A stretch of DNA of 64,000 bases from JBBWZH01 sp035544115 (lineage in GTDB: Bacteria; Actinomycetota; Actinomycetes; Mycobacteriales; CADCTP01): NCBI GenBank assembly GCA_963714145.1, contig OY970235.1:4774001-4838000 (forward strand), read 5' to 3'. The notes below the pieces were generated by a model. The model had not been told where the DNA came from and ran no database searches. It saw only the letters and a program-made list of their open reading frames with translations. Positions 35,003 to 44,844 of this stretch are shown piece after piece (position 1 is the stretch's first letter; each line of letters opens with the position of its first letter). The translations under genes and the position numbers were made by a program.

Positions 35003-36138
35003 CGGCCACCACCCCGCAACACCATGCCGACATGGGCCGACAGCACCCCGCCGTCGGCGTGCACGTAGCCGGTCCGGCACCGCCGCACCTGCGCCGCGCC
35101 GCGCTCGCCGCGGATCTGGGTGACCACCTCGGCCAGGTGCGCCATCCCGCCGGCCACCCCGCTGTGCCCGTACGACAGCAGGCCGCCGTGGGTGTTCAGC
35201 GGGTACCGGCCGTCCACCTCGAAAGCGCCGGCCCGCGCGTACGAGCCGGCCCGGCCGGGCGGGGCGACGCCGATCTCCTCCAGCAGCATCGCCACGGTGA
35301 CCGAGAAACTGTCGTAGACGCCGAGTACGTCCACATCGGACAGTCCGATCCGGGCCGCGGTGAGCGCCTGGCCGGCCGCCTGCGCCGCGCCGGTGTCGGC
35401 CGGGTCCAGCGCGCACAGGTGCTGGTGCCGGTGCGCCTGCCCGACGCCGGCGATCTCGACGCTGCGCTCCCCCAGCGGGGCCGCCGAGACGACGAACGCG
35501 GCGCCGCCGTCCGAGACGGGGCAGCAGTCCAGCAGCCGCAGCGGCTCGGCGACCGGCCGGGACGTCAGCACGTCGGTGACCGTGATCGGCTTGCTGAAGT
35601 GCGCGCCGACCTTGTGCTCGGCGTGCTCGCGCAGCTGCACCGGCAGCGGCGCCAGGGCGTCTGCCGGCAGCCCGTACATCCACAGGTAGCGGGAGGCGAG
35701 CAGGGCGTAGTACGCCGGCACCGTCCCGCCGAGCGGTACCTCGTACGCCGGGTGCCCGACCTGCGCCAGCACCCGGGTCGACGCCGACCGGGTCTGCCCG
35801 GACGCGCGGTCCTCGCCGGCCACCACCAGCACGTGCCGGGCCTCGCCGGTGCCGACCAGCCGCGCCGCGGCCGCCACCATCGCCAGCCCGGTCGCGCCGC
35901 CGACGCTCATCCCGAACGCGACCGCCGGCCGCACCCCGAACCGCTCGGCGAACGCGTTGGCCGGCATCAGGTGCGCCGCGGTGGTCGAGTAACCGGCGAT
36001 CACCGTGTCCAGCTGCTCCACCGGCAGGCCGGCGTCCCGCACCGCCGCCTCGGCGGCCGCGCACTGCCAGTCCACCGAGTCCAACCCCGGCTGCCGCCCG
36101 AACGGCGTCAAGCCAACCCCGGTGACGAACCCCGTCAC
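34999..36138 (-). CDS. Thiolase-like lipid-transfer protein (SCP-x type)
   Basis: A 379-residue thiolase-superfamily protein opening with VTGFVTGVGLTPFGRQPG, with an active-site region reading FGMSVGGATGLAMV. Serine rather than cysteine occupies the usual nucleophile position, as in several SCP-x-like members. Conserved C-terminal blocks are NTHGGLLSYGHSG and VGMVLRGGG. It probably works with the DUF35 protein in thiolytic or retro-aldol cleavage of a beta-keto or beta-hydroxyacyl-CoA. GTG 36138 has GGAG just upstream. Confidence 0.88.
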   Translation of the reverse strand: MTGFVTGVGLTPFGRQPGLDSVDWQCAAAEAAVRDAGLPVEQLDTVIAGYSTTAAHLMPANAFAERFGVRPAVAFGMSVGGATGLAMVAAAARLVGTGEARHVLVVAGEDRASGQTRSASTRVLAQVGHPAYEVPLGGTVPAYYALLASRYLWMYGLPADALAPLPVQLREHAEHKVGAHFSKPITVTDVLTSRPVAEPLRLLDCCPVSDGGAAFVVSAAPLGERSVEIAGVGQAHRHQHLCALDPADTGAAQAAGQALTAARIGLSDVDVLGVYDSFSVTVAMLLEEIGVAPPGRAGSYARAGAFEVDGRYPLNTHGGLLSYGHSGVAGGMAHLAEVVTQIRGERGAAQVRRCRTGYVHADGGVLSAHVGMVLRGGGR

Positions 36139-36166
36139 GGTGTCTCCGGTTCGCTTCGGTCGGCAC

Positions 36167-37612
36167 TCACAGGCCACCGACGGATACATATTTGACTTCG
36201 AGGTACTCCTCGACTCCGAGGGGGCCACCCTCCCGGCCGGTGCCGGACTCCTTCATCCCGCCGAACGGGGCTTGGACCGCGGAGATCGAGGCGTCGTTCA
36301 CGCCGACGGTGCCGTATTCCAGCCGCTCCGCCACCCGGATCGCCCGGTTCAGGTCGCTGGTGAAGAAGTAGCCGGCGAGGCCGTAGGGGGTGGCGTTGGC
36401 GCGGGCGACCACGTCGTCCTCGTCGGTGAACGTGAACACCGGCGCCACCGGGCCGAACGTCTCCTCCCGGGCCAGCAGCATCGACTCGTCCGCGCCGGTC
36501 AGCACGGTCGGCTGGAAGAACTGCGCCGACCCGCCCGGCACCCGGGCCCGCGCGCCCCCGGTGGCCACGCGCGCGCCGCGCCCGACCGCGTCGGCCACGT
36601 GCGCCTCGACCTTGACCAACGCGGCCTCCTCGATCAGCGGCCCGACCGCGGTGCCGGGGGCCAGGCCGTTGCCGACCGGCAGCGCCGCGAACTCGGCGAC
36701 CAGCCGGCGGGTGAACTCCTCGGCCACGTCGGTGTGCACGTAGAACCGGTTCGCCGACACGCAGGTCTGGCCCATGTTGCGCAGCTTCACCGCCATCGCC
36801 TCGCGCAGCACCAGGTCCAGGTCGGCGTCCGGGAACACGATGAACGGGGCGTGCCCGCCCAGCTCCAGCGACACCCGCTTCATCGTGTCGGCGGCGCCGC
36901 GCATCAGCAGCTTGCCGACCTCCGTGGAGCCGGTGAACGAGATCCCGCGCACCCGCGGGTCGGCCATCAGGACCGCGGTCACCGGCACCGGGTCCAGCGC
37001 GGTCGCCACCTGCAGCACCCCCGGCGGCAGCCCGGCGTCGGCGAAGACGTGCGCGATCTGCAGCGCGGACAGCGGGGTCAGCTCGGCCGGCTTGACGATC
37101 ATCGTGCAGCCGGCGGCGAGCGCGGCGCCGAGCTTCCGCATGATCTGGATCGCCGGGAAGTTCCACGGCGTGATGCAGGCGGTCACGCCGAGCGGCTGCT
37201 TGAGCGTGATGATCCGCTTGTGCGCGGTGGTCGCCGGGATCGTCACGCCGCCGACGCGGCGGGCCTCCTCGGCGAACCAGTCGATGAAGCCGATCCCGTA
37301 CCGCCACTCGCCTACCGACTGCTCCAGCGGCTTGCCCTGCTCGCGGGTCAGCAGCCGGCCCAACTCGTCGATCCGCTCCTCGAACAGCGCGCAGGCCCGA
37401 CGCATGATCAGCGCCCGGTCCAGCGCCGGCGCCGCACCCCACGGCCGCTGCGCCGCGGCGGCGGCGTCGACCATCCGGCGAACGTCGGCGGCGGAGGCGT
37501 CGGCGACCTTGGCGACCACCTCGCCGGTGGCGGGGTCGAGCACGTCGAAGGTGGCGCCGTTCTCGGCGTCGACCCAGGCTCCGTCCACATGCAACTGGGT
37601 GGGGAAGGTCAT
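36167..37612 (-). CDS. NAD(P)-dependent aldehyde dehydrogenase
   Basis: A 481-residue ALDH of the succinate-semialdehyde dehydrogenase type. Landmarks are the proton-transfer Asn in TPWNFPAIQIM, the general-base Glu in VSLELGGHAPFIVF, the catalytic Cys in GQTCVSANRFYVH and a late EETFGPVAPVF. ATG 37612 is preferred (AAAGGAG upstream) over an in-frame upstream start at 37639. It follows the alcohol dehydrogenase in the operon, suggesting sequential alcohol-aldehyde-acid oxidation. Confidence 0.95.
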   Translation of the reverse strand: MTFPTQLHVDGAWVDAENGATFDVLDPATGEVVAKVADASAADVRRMVDAAAAAQRPWGAAPALDRALIMRRACALFEERIDELGRLLTREQGKPLEQSVGEWRYGIGFIDWFAEEARRVGGVTIPATTAHKRIITLKQPLGVTACITPWNFPAIQIMRKLGAALAAGCTMIVKPAELTPLSALQIAHVFADAGLPPGVLQVATALDPVPVTAVLMADPRVRGISFTGSTEVGKLLMRGAADTMKRVSLELGGHAPFIVFPDADLDLVLREAMAVKLRNMGQTCVSANRFYVHTDVAEEFTRRLVAEFAALPVGNGLAPGTAVGPLIEEAALVKVEAHVADAVGRGARVATGGARARVPGGSAQFFQPTVLTGADESMLLAREETFGPVAPVFTFTDEDDVVARANATPYGLAGYFFTSDLNRAIRVAERLEYGTVGVNDASISAVQAPFGGMKESGTGREGGPLGVEEYLEVKYVSVGGL

Positions 37613-37639
37613 CGGCACTCCTTTCACGGCCCGGCTCAC

Positions 37640-38728
37640 TCACTGCGGGACGACGGCGGCGCGGGCGGTCGACCGGCGCTCGCCGCTGCGCAGCGCCTCG
37701 ACGATCCGGTCCAGGCCGTACGCCCGGTCGGTGAACGCGTCGAACGGGTACCGGTCGTGCCGGCGCTCCAGGAAGGCGACCGCCCGGTGCAGGTACCACG
37801 GGTCGTACCGGAGCACGCCGTGCACGGTCAGGCTCTTGCGGGTCAGGATGCCGGGCGTGATCGGCACCGCCGTCGCCGCGTTGAGGTTGCCCACCGACGC
37901 GACCCGGCCGCCGGTGCGGGCCAGCTCGATCGCCTCGGTGAACGCGGCCGGCACTCCGGTCACCTCCAGCACCACGTCGGCGCCGAGGCCGCCGGTCAGC
38001 TTGTCCACGGCGCCGCCGCGGTCGGCCGCGGTCGGGTGCTCGCGCATGTCCACCGTCTCCTGCGCGCCGAACCGGCGAGCCAGCTCCAGCCGCTCGCCGA
38101 TGCCGTCGACGATGACCGGCCGGGCGCCCCGGTCGGCCGCCACCGCCGCCGCGTACAGCCCCAGCCCGCCGGCGCCCTGGATCACCACGGTCTCGCCGGC
38201 GGCCAGCCGGACCCGGTCCAGCACGAACAGCACCTGGGCCAGCCCGCAGTTGGCCCCCGCCACCGTCGCGTCGTCCACCGCGTCCGGCACCTTGTAGAAG
38301 TACTGGCCGGGCTGCAGGTGGTAGTGGGTGGCGAACGCGGACCGGAAGTGCGGCGCGACCGATGGCGCGGTGGCCCAGGACGCCAGCGCGTTGCGGCACG
38401 CGTGCAGCTCGCCGCGCAGGCACTCCGGGCAGCGGTGGCAGGTCAGGTAGTAGACCGCCACGACCCGGTCGCCGACCGCCACCGGCGCCCCGGCGAAGTC
38501 GGTGTCCACCCCGGCGCCGAGGGCCAGCACCTCGCCGACGAACTCGTGCCCGAGCCCGGCCCGGCGCAGCGCCGCGCTCTCGTAGTGGAACTGGTGCACG
38601 TCCGAGCCGCACACGTTGGCCCGCCGGACGCGCAGCAGCACCGCCCCCGGCCCCGGCTCGGGCACCGGGTAGGACTGCACCTCCAGCTGCTGCGGGCCGG
38701 TGAGCGCCGCGATCCGTCCGGTCGGCAT
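37640..38728 (-). CDS. Zinc-dependent medium-chain alcohol dehydrogenase
   Basis: The 362-residue product has catalytic zinc ligands in ANVCGSD and GLGHEFVGEV, and structural zinc-type cysteines in LTCHRCPECLRGELHAC. The Rossmann motif is VVIQGAGGLGLYAAAVAADRGA. AAGGGGGG precedes ATG 38728. It lies between the ABC importer and ALDH genes on the same strand with gaps of about 20-30 bases. Confidence 0.93.
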   Translation of the reverse strand: MPTGRIAALTGPQQLEVQSYPVPEPGPGAVLLRVRRANVCGSDVHQFHYESAALRRAGLGHEFVGEVLALGAGVDTDFAGAPVAVGDRVVAVYYLTCHRCPECLRGELHACRNALASWATAPSVAPHFRSAFATHYHLQPGQYFYKVPDAVDDATVAGANCGLAQVLFVLDRVRLAAGETVVIQGAGGLGLYAAAVAADRGARPVIVDGIGERLELARRFGAQETVDMREHPTAADRGGAVDKLTGGLGADVVLEVTGVPAAFTEAIELARTGGRVASVGNLNAATAVPITPGILTRKSLTVHGVLRYDPWYLHRAVAFLERRHDRYPFDAFTDRAYGLDRIVEALRSGERRSTARAAVVPQ

Positions 38729-38747
38729 GGCATCCCCCCTTGATCGG

Positions 38748-41459
38748 CTAGCGGGTGAGCAGCCGGCGCAGGCCGCGGAGGCTGTCCGCGGAGCTGAGCA
38801 GCGCCAGCAGGGTCAGCGCGCCGGTGAAGATCAGGCTGGCGCCGTCGGTCAGGCCGAGCACGGTGACCAAGCTCTGCGCGATGACCAGGATCAGCGCGCC
38901 GGCCGCCGCGCCGACCAGCGAGCCGTGCCCGCCGGACAGCGCCGCTCCGCCGAGCACCGGCGCCGCGATCGCCAGCAACGTGAACGAGTTGCCCGCGTTC
39001 GGGTCGCCGATGCCGACCTGCGCGGCGAGCAGAATCCCGGCCAGCGCCGCGAGCACCGAGCAGGCCAGGTAGCAGGCCGCCCGGACCCGCCGCGCCGGGA
39101 TGCCGAGCCGGCTGGCGAAGACCCCGTTCAGACCGACGGCGCGGACCCGCAGCCCGAAGCCGGTGCGCCGCAGCACCCCGTCGGCCAGCGCGAGCGCGAC
39201 GACCAGCGCGATCAGCGAGTACGGGACCGGTCCGGTGCGGTAGACGGCGATCCGGGTCAGCTCCGGTGAGATCAGCCCGGCCGCGGTCGGCCGCAGGATC
39301 AGCGCGATGCCGGACGCCATGCCCAGCGTGGCGATCGTGGCGATCACCGGGGACAGCCCGATCCACTCGACCAGCACCGCGTTGGCCGCGCCGACCGCGA
39401 CCCCGCAGACCGCGATCACGGCGACCGCCTTGACCACGACCGCGCCGGTGCCGCCGGACAGCACCCAGTAGGACGCCACCACCACGGTGAGCGTCATCGT
39501 CGCCCCGACCGAGACGTCGATGCCGCCGACCAGCAGCACCGAATACTGCGCGGCGGCGACCGCGACCAGCGGCAGCGCCAGCAGCATCACGTTGTAGACG
39601 CTCAGCGTCGTCAGGAACGTGTCGTTGCGGGCCTGGGCGTAGCCGCCGAGCAGCACGATCAGCAGCAGCAGCGCCGGCAGCCGGACGGCGTCGGCGGACA
39701 GCCCGCGCGACCGCCGGGCCCGCCGCCGGGCCGCCCCGGCCGGCCCCGCCACGGCCACCGGAGCGCCGGCCGGCCCGGCACCGGCGCGCCCCGCTCCGTC
39801 CAGCTTGGGCCCGTCCCGACCGCGATCCGGGCCGGCGGGGGCGGGGGCGGGGGCGGTGTGGTCCGAGGCGGCTCCGGCCGGGACGCCGGGCCCGGCGGGG
39901 TCGTCGACGACCGCCTCGTCGATCGCCAGCTCGTGCTCGACCGCGAACGCGCCGACGATCGACTCCTCCGAGGCCTGCGCGCCCAGCAGCGAGCCGGTCA
40001 CCTTGCCGCGGGACATCACCAGGATGCGGTCGCACAGGCCGGCCAGCTCGGAGGCGTCCGAGCTGGCCACCACGACCGAGCTGCCGGCGCCGGCGATCTC
40101 CCGCAGGAACCGGTAGATGTCCAGCCGGGACCGGACGTCCACCCCCTGGGTCGGCTCGTCGATCAACACCACCGCCGGACGCATCGCCAGCACCCGGCTC
40201 AGCGCGACCTTCTGCTGGTTGCCGCCGGACAGCTGCGCCGGGCCCTGCTTCACGTGCCCGACCCTGATCCGATATCTGTCCACTGTGGACCGAACGAAGC
40301 CGGCCTCGCGCCGGGTGCGCATCAGCCCGTGGTCGGACAGCTCCGGCAGCACGCCCATGCCGAGGTTGTCGCCGACGGTCAGCCCGGCGAACAGCGACTC
40401 CTCGCGCCGGTCCGAGCTGAGGTAGACGACGCCGGCCCGGACCGCGTCGGCGTAGCTGCCGATCCGCCGCCCGCCGACCTGCACCACCCCGCCGCCGGTG
40501 TCCGCGCCGCACCGGGCCAGCCCGCGCAGCAGCGGCACCTGCCCGTTCCCGGCCGCGCCGGCGATCCCCACGATCTCGCCGCCGCGCAGGTCCAGGTCGG
40601 CCGGGCCGAACCGGGCGCCGCCCAGCCCGCGCGCGGACAGCACCACCGGCGCGGCCACCGCCGCCGGCCGGTCCGGGAACTCCAGGTCCACCCGGGTGCC
40701 GGCCATCAGCTCGACCAGCCGCCGCGGGGTCACCTCGCCGATCGCGTACACGCCCTGGTACCGGCCGTCGCGCAGCACCGTGACCGCGTCCGCGACGCGC
40801 ATCACCTCGGACAGCCGGTGGGTCACGAACAGCACGGCCACCCCGGCCGCCGCGGCCTGCCGCAGCAGCCCGAGCACCACGTCGACGCCGGTGGGGTCCA
40901 GCGCCGAGGTCGCCTCGTCCAGGATCAGCACCCGGGGGCGGCTGGCGACCGCGCGGATGATCTCGACCAGCTGCCGGTCTCCGGGTGGGAGCTGCCCGGC
41001 CGGCAGGTCCGGGTCGGCGTCGAAGCCGTACCCGCGCAGCAGTTCGGCCGCCCACGGCCCGGCCCGGCGGTAGCCGGGGCGCAGCCGCGCCGGCATGCCG
41101 AGGTAGAGGTTCATCGCCACCGACAGCTCCCCGATCAGCGAACCGTCCTGGAAGACCGTGACCGCGCCGAGGCGCTGCGCCCGCCGCGGGCTGGCCCGCC
41201 CGACGTCCACCCCGCCGATCCGGACCGTGCCGCCGTCCCGGGCGACGGTGCCGGCGACGACACCGACCAGGGTGGACTTCCCGGAGCCGTTCTCGCCGAC
41301 CAGCGCGTGGATCTCACCGGCGGCCAGGGTCAGCCCGACACCGTCCAGCGCCTGGACCGCGGCGTACCGCTTCGCCAGCCCGGCCGCTTCGAGCACGCAG
41401 GCCGTGCTGGACGCCGTGCCGGCGGCCGGCGACGCCGGGCTGAAGGTGGTCTCGGACAC
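38748..41459 (-). CDS. Fused sugar ABC importer: tandem ATPase plus permease
   Basis: This single 903-residue protein joins an RbsA-like tandem ATPase and an RbsC-like permease. The first ATPase (about 25-265) has GENGSGKSTLV, a weak signature (AGQLPPGDRQLVEI) and LILDEATSALDP. The second (about 285-515) has the usual degenerate Walker A (GAAGNGQVPLL), LSGGNQQKVALSR and LIDEPTQGVD. A roughly 70-residue Ala/Pro/Gly linker leads to about nine hydrophobic segments including VLLVGGIDVSVGA. These subunits are normally separate. A second permease and a binding protein are encoded upstream. Confidence 0.93.
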   Translation of the reverse strand: MSETTFSPASPAAGTASSTACVLEAAGLAKRYAAVQALDGVGLTLAAGEIHALVGENGSGKSTLVGVVAGTVARDGGTVRIGGVDVGRASPRRAQRLGAVTVFQDGSLIGELSVAMNLYLGMPARLRPGYRRAGPWAAELLRGYGFDADPDLPAGQLPPGDRQLVEIIRAVASRPRVLILDEATSALDPTGVDVVLGLLRQAAAAGVAVLFVTHRLSEVMRVADAVTVLRDGRYQGVYAIGEVTPRRLVELMAGTRVDLEFPDRPAAVAAPVVLSARGLGGARFGPADLDLRGGEIVGIAGAAGNGQVPLLRGLARCGADTGGGVVQVGGRRIGSYADAVRAGVVYLSSDRREESLFAGLTVGDNLGMGVLPELSDHGLMRTRREAGFVRSTVDRYRIRVGHVKQGPAQLSGGNQQKVALSRVLAMRPAVVLIDEPTQGVDVRSRLDIYRFLREIAGAGSSVVVASSDASELAGLCDRILVMSRGKVTGSLLGAQASEESIVGAFAVEHELAIDEAVVDDPAGPGVPAGAASDHTAPAPAPAGPDRGRDGPKLDGAGRAGAGPAGAPVAVAGPAGAARRRARRSRGLSADAVRLPALLLLIVLLGGYAQARNDTFLTTLSVYNVMLLALPLVAVAAAQYSVLLVGGIDVSVGATMTLTVVVASYWVLSGGTGAVVVKAVAVIAVCGVAVGAANAVLVEWIGLSPVIATIATLGMASGIALILRPTAAGLISPELTRIAVYRTGPVPYSLIALVVALALADGVLRRTGFGLRVRAVGLNGVFASRLGIPARRVRAACYLACSVLAALAGILLAAQVGIGDPNAGNSFTLLAIAAPVLGGAALSGGHGSLVGAAAGALILVIAQSLVTVLGLTDGASLIFTGALTLLALLSSADSLRGLRRLLTR

Positions 41460-41506
41460 CGGGCCGCCTTTCGGTCACGGGCAGGGTTGGACGGGGCCGC
41501 GGCCGG

Positions 41507-42751
41507 CTACTGGAGCATCCGGTCGATCAGCGAGTCCGGCACCAGCACGCTCGGGCCGGGGTAGTCGTCCGGCCGCGCCGAGTCGTAGATGCCCTTGGTC
41601 GCCTTGACGAACGGCTGCGGCACAACCAGCTCGTTCGGCACGGTCTTGCCGTCGAGCAGGTCCATCACCGCGGTCACCGACACCCGGGCCTGCCAGTTCA
41701 GCCCGTTGGTGAAGTAGAGCTCGAACGCCTTCGGCGTGCCCTGCCGGGTCTCCCAGTCTTTGAACAATCCATTGTTCGAGGTCCAGGTGACCAGCGCGGG
41801 GGTGACCTTGCCGGCCTTCTCGTACGCCTGGACGATCTGCGGCATCGGGTCGGCGTAATCGTAGAAGATCCCGGTGTACGTCTTGCCGGAGCTGACCAGC
41901 GCGGAGGCCGCCTGGAAGGTGCCGGCCGGCGTCCACGAGGTGTCCAGCTTGGTGCCGACGGTGAGCTTGCCGGCCAACTGGTCGGTGAAGCACTTGTTCC
42001 AGGACTGGCCCTGCGGGTTGCCCGGGGTGCCGTTGAAGATGGCCACGTCGCCGGTCAGCTTCAGGTCGTCGGTGGCCACCGTCGCCATGTCCTTGCCGGC
42101 GGCGCAGGTGTCGCCGTGCACCTGCGTCTGCACCGCGGTCTGCGGCGCGCCCGGCACCGGCCCCACGTACGAGGAGATCTTCGCGCCCTGCGCGGCCGCG
42201 GCCTGGAACGCCGGTACCGCCGCCGCGCCGAAGTCGTCGTAGGTGACGATCGCCTTGGCGCCCTGCGCGGCGAGGCTGCGGATGTTGGACTGCATCGCGG
42301 CCAGGTCGCCCTGCGCGTCGGTAGAGATGATCTTGCCGACCTGCGGGTAGGTCAGCGCCTGCAGGATGATCTCCATCTTGGAGAACTTCCGCCACTGGTT
42401 CTGCCCGAACCCGTCGGCGATGCCGAGCGTGACGTTGCCGCCGCCGGGGATCGTGCACGACGCGCCGTTCCAGCACTCGTAGGCCTTGTCGAGCTTGTCC
42501 GTCGACAGCGTGAGGGTGGCGCGGCGGAACGTCTCCTGCACCGTCGCCGGCAGCGAGCCGAGCGAGATGTCGGCCAGGAACGCCTTGTCCACCGTCTTCT
42601 GCACGTCGGCATCGCTGACGTCGACCGTCGCCGACGCCCCCGCGCTGGGGCCGCTGCCGCCGCTGCTGGGCGGCTGCGAAGACCCGCAGGCGGCGAGCGC
42701 GCAAGCGGTGGCGACACAGGCGGCGGCCAGGGCGACCGTGGGTTTCCTCAT
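41507..42751 (-). CDS. Sugar ABC transporter substrate-binding lipoprotein
   Basis: The 414-residue product has a signal peptide and lipobox (CALAACGSS), then a type I periplasmic-binding fold related to ribose/autoinducer-2-binding proteins (KMEIILQALTYPQVGKIISTD, GAKAIVTYDDFG, GDVAIFNGTPGNPQGQSWNK). It is longer than RbsB (about 300 residues) and has extra cysteines (YECWNGASC). ATG 42751 lies six bases after the permease stop. Confidence 0.9.
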   Translation of the reverse strand: MRKPTVALAAACVATACALAACGSSQPPSSGGSGPSAGASATVDVSDADVQKTVDKAFLADISLGSLPATVQETFRRATLTLSTDKLDKAYECWNGASCTIPGGGNVTLGIADGFGQNQWRKFSKMEIILQALTYPQVGKIISTDAQGDLAAMQSNIRSLAAQGAKAIVTYDDFGAAAVPAFQAAAAQGAKISSYVGPVPGAPQTAVQTQVHGDTCAAGKDMATVATDDLKLTGDVAIFNGTPGNPQGQSWNKCFTDQLAGKLTVGTKLDTSWTPAGTFQAASALVSSGKTYTGIFYDYADPMPQIVQAYEKAGKVTPALVTWTSNNGLFKDWETRQGTPKAFELYFTNGLNWQARVSVTAVMDLLDGKTVPNELVVPQPFVKATKGIYDSARPDDYPGPSVLVPDSLIDRMLQ

Positions 42752-42756
42752 ACGAC

Positions 42757-43794
42757 CTACTCCTGACTCGTGGCGACGCCGGACTCGGCGGTTGCGGCGG
42801 GGCTCCGCAGCGACAGCCACCGGACGTTCTTCGTGTACGCGACGAGCGCCAGCCCGACGCCGAGGACGAGGCCCTGCACGGTGAGGCTCACCCCGGACGA
42901 GTAGCCCTCGATCCGGAAGACCTGGTTGAGCAGCACGATGAACAGCGCGCCGAGCACGGTCGCGGCGACCCTGACCCGGCCGCCGGCGATCGCCGCGCCG
43001 CCCAGCACCACGGCCACCACCGAGGTCAGCAGGTAGGGGCTGCCCAGGGTGAGGTCCGGCGTGGTGATCTGGCCGGCCAGCAGCACCGCGCCGAGGCCGA
43101 CCAGCACGGTCGCGATCACCCAGGCGGTGATGCGCTGCCGGGTGGCCGCCAGCCCGCTGTGGTGGGCCGCGGACCGGGCCACGCTGGCGGCGGCCAGGCG
43201 CCGCCCGCTGGTGTGGTACCTGAGCCAGAGCGCGACCGCGACCGCCACGGCCACCGCGATCAGCAGGATCACCGAGACGTTGCCGACGCTGCGCCGGGCG
43301 AACACGGACAGCGTGTCCGGCACCCGGGTCACGGCCAGCGCCTGGCCCCGGTACATCCGGGTGGCGCCGGCGATGAGCTGCCCGGTGGCCAGCGTGACCA
43401 CCAGCGCGTTGAGCCGCAGCAACTCCACCAGGACGCCGTTGAGCAGGCCGATGAGCAGGCAGGCCAGCAGGCACAGCGCCAGCGCCCGCCACAGGTCCGC
43501 GTTCCGGCCGGCCGCGTCCTTCAGGATCACGACGCCGACCAGGGTCACCGTGGACGGGATGCTCAGGTCGATGCCGCCGGTGCCGATGACGAACGCCTGG
43601 CCCAGCGCGACCAGCACCATCACGCCGATCACCGGGGTCAGCGTGGTCAGGCTGCCGCGGCCGAACAGGTCGATGCCCAGCGGCAGCAGCGCGACCAGTA
43701 CCAGCGCCACGTTCGCGCCGAGGATGCCGCGGCCGGGCAGGTTGAAGGGCCGGCGGGCGAACGCCGGGGACATCGCGTGCGGTGCGCCGCTCAT
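42757..43794 (-). CDS. Sugar ABC transporter permease (RbsC type)
   Basis: About 345 residues with eight to ten transmembrane segments and the family motif QAFVIGTGGIDLSIPSTV. ATG 43794 has GGAGGGGG five bases upstream and is preferred to GTG 43800. It is the first gene of the 11-kb operon, and the 17-bp palindrome 43851-43867 is about 60 bases upstream. With the fused ATPase-permease it would give a heterodimeric membrane pore. Confidence 0.92.
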   Translation of the reverse strand: MSGAPHAMSPAFARRPFNLPGRGILGANVALVLVALLPLGIDLFGRGSLTTLTPVIGVMVLVALGQAFVIGTGGIDLSIPSTVTLVGVVILKDAAGRNADLWRALALCLLACLLIGLLNGVLVELLRLNALVVTLATGQLIAGATRMYRGQALAVTRVPDTLSVFARRSVGNVSVILLIAVAVAVAVALWLRYHTSGRRLAAASVARSAAHHSGLAATRQRITAWVIATVLVGLGAVLLAGQITTPDLTLGSPYLLTSVVAVVLGGAAIAGGRVRVAATVLGALFIVLLNQVFRIEGYSSGVSLTVQGLVLGVGLALVAYTKNVRWLSLRSPAATAESGVATSQE

Positions 43795-43850
43795 CGCCAC
43801 CCCCTCCGGTGGTCTCGCCGGAAAGCTAGGAACGGGAAGCCCGCCGGCGC

Positions 43851-43867
43851 CGTCCCGGATTGGGACA
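43851..43867 (-). promoter_or_regulatory. 17-bp palindrome, candidate operator site 2
   Basis: Minus-strand TGTCCCAATCCGGGACG lies upstream of the transporter/catabolic operon. Nine of its first nine bases match the site at 44794. Confidence 0.65.
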
Positions 43868-43905
43868 CCCCGCGGACGGCCCGGCGCCCCGGCCCGCCGG
43901 CCGGC

Positions 43906-44694
43906 TCACTCGTAACAGGCGGGCGCGTGCTTGTAGGCGGCCCAGTCATCCGGGTCGTGGCTGATCCAGACGGTGGCCTCCTCGCTGTCGCGCAGCCGCT
44001 TGATCCGCCGCAGCGTGCGCAGCGCGGACTTCGTGTCGGCGTCGATCGGGAAGTGCCACTCCCGCTCCAGCGCCGCCCGCAGGTGCACCGCGTCGCCGGT
44101 GAGCAGGAACGTCCGCGACGCCAGCCGCACCTTCAGGCTGAGCTGCCCGGGGGTGTGCCCGGGCGTGAAGAGGGCGACCAGCGAGCCGTCGCCGAACAGG
44201 TCGACGTCGCAGCCCGGGATCTCCCGCCAGTCGAAGCCGCGGGTCCGCCGCAGCTGGTCGGGCATGTAGCAGAAAGCACCGATGGGGTCGGGAAAGTGGG
44301 CGAACGCCAGCTCGCCCTGGCCGACGTAGAACGTGGCGTGCGGGAACAGGTGGTGCCCGCCGAAGTGGTCGAAGTGCAGGTGCGAGGACACGATGTGGGT
44401 GACGTCGGTGAGCTTGAAGCCGAGCGCCTGCACCTGCCGGTCGATCCGGTGCTCGGCGGTGCCGGTGATGCCCAGCCCGTCGGCCAGCTCCTGCCCGTAG
44501 ACGCCGGCTGGGTCCTCGATGGCCTCCGGCGCGATACCGGTGTCGAACAGCAGCAGCCCCTTGGCGTGCTCGATCAGGAACGACGGCATCGGGATCGTCA
44601 GCATCCCGCCCAGGCCGTACATCAGCGTGCTGGCGTCGACCGTCAGCGTCGGGCAGTCCAGCGCCCACATCCGCCGCGCGAATCCCAGTGACAT
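43906..44694 (-). CDS. Metallo-beta-lactamase-fold hydrolase, AHL-lactonase-like
   Basis: The 262-residue product has the zinc motif SSHLHFDHFGG (HxHxDH), a later TPGHTPGQLSL and a LLTGDAVHL aspartate, the layout of AiiA/AttM-type lactonases. Lactone hydrolysis would follow naturally from a Baeyer-Villiger enzyme acting on a cyclic ketone (inference). It is divergent from the LLM oxidoreductase, with two palindromes between them. Confidence 0.88.
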   Translation of the reverse strand: MSLGFARRMWALDCPTLTVDASTLMYGLGGMLTIPMPSFLIEHAKGLLLFDTGIAPEAIEDPAGVYGQELADGLGITGTAEHRIDRQVQALGFKLTDVTHIVSSHLHFDHFGGHHLFPHATFYVGQGELAFAHFPDPIGAFCYMPDQLRRTRGFDWREIPGCDVDLFGDGSLVALFTPGHTPGQLSLKVRLASRTFLLTGDAVHLRAALEREWHFPIDADTKSALRTLRRIKRLRDSEEATVWISHDPDDWAAYKHAPACYE

Positions 44695-44758
44695 CGGCCC
44701 GTCCTCTCCAGCAGCGACCGCTCGGCGCAGCGTGCGGGCCGGGCTCCGGCGGCGGCCG

Positions 44759-44810
44759 TGTCACTTTGCGACAGTCCGGATAGGACGGTCCGGTGTCCCA
44801 ATCTCGGACA
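44759..44810. promoter_or_regulatory. Two palindromes in divergent promoter, candidate operator site 3
   Basis: TGTCACTTTGCGACA (44759-44773) and TGTCCCAATCTCGGACA (44794-44810) lie between the lactonase-like gene and the luciferase-like gene. The second is the best-conserved copy of the motif seen at 30685 and 43851. The first has the same outer TGTC/GACA arms with shorter spacing. Confidence 0.65.
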
Positions 44811-44844
44811 GCCGGGGCGGCCCCGGGCGGGCCAACTTGTCGCC

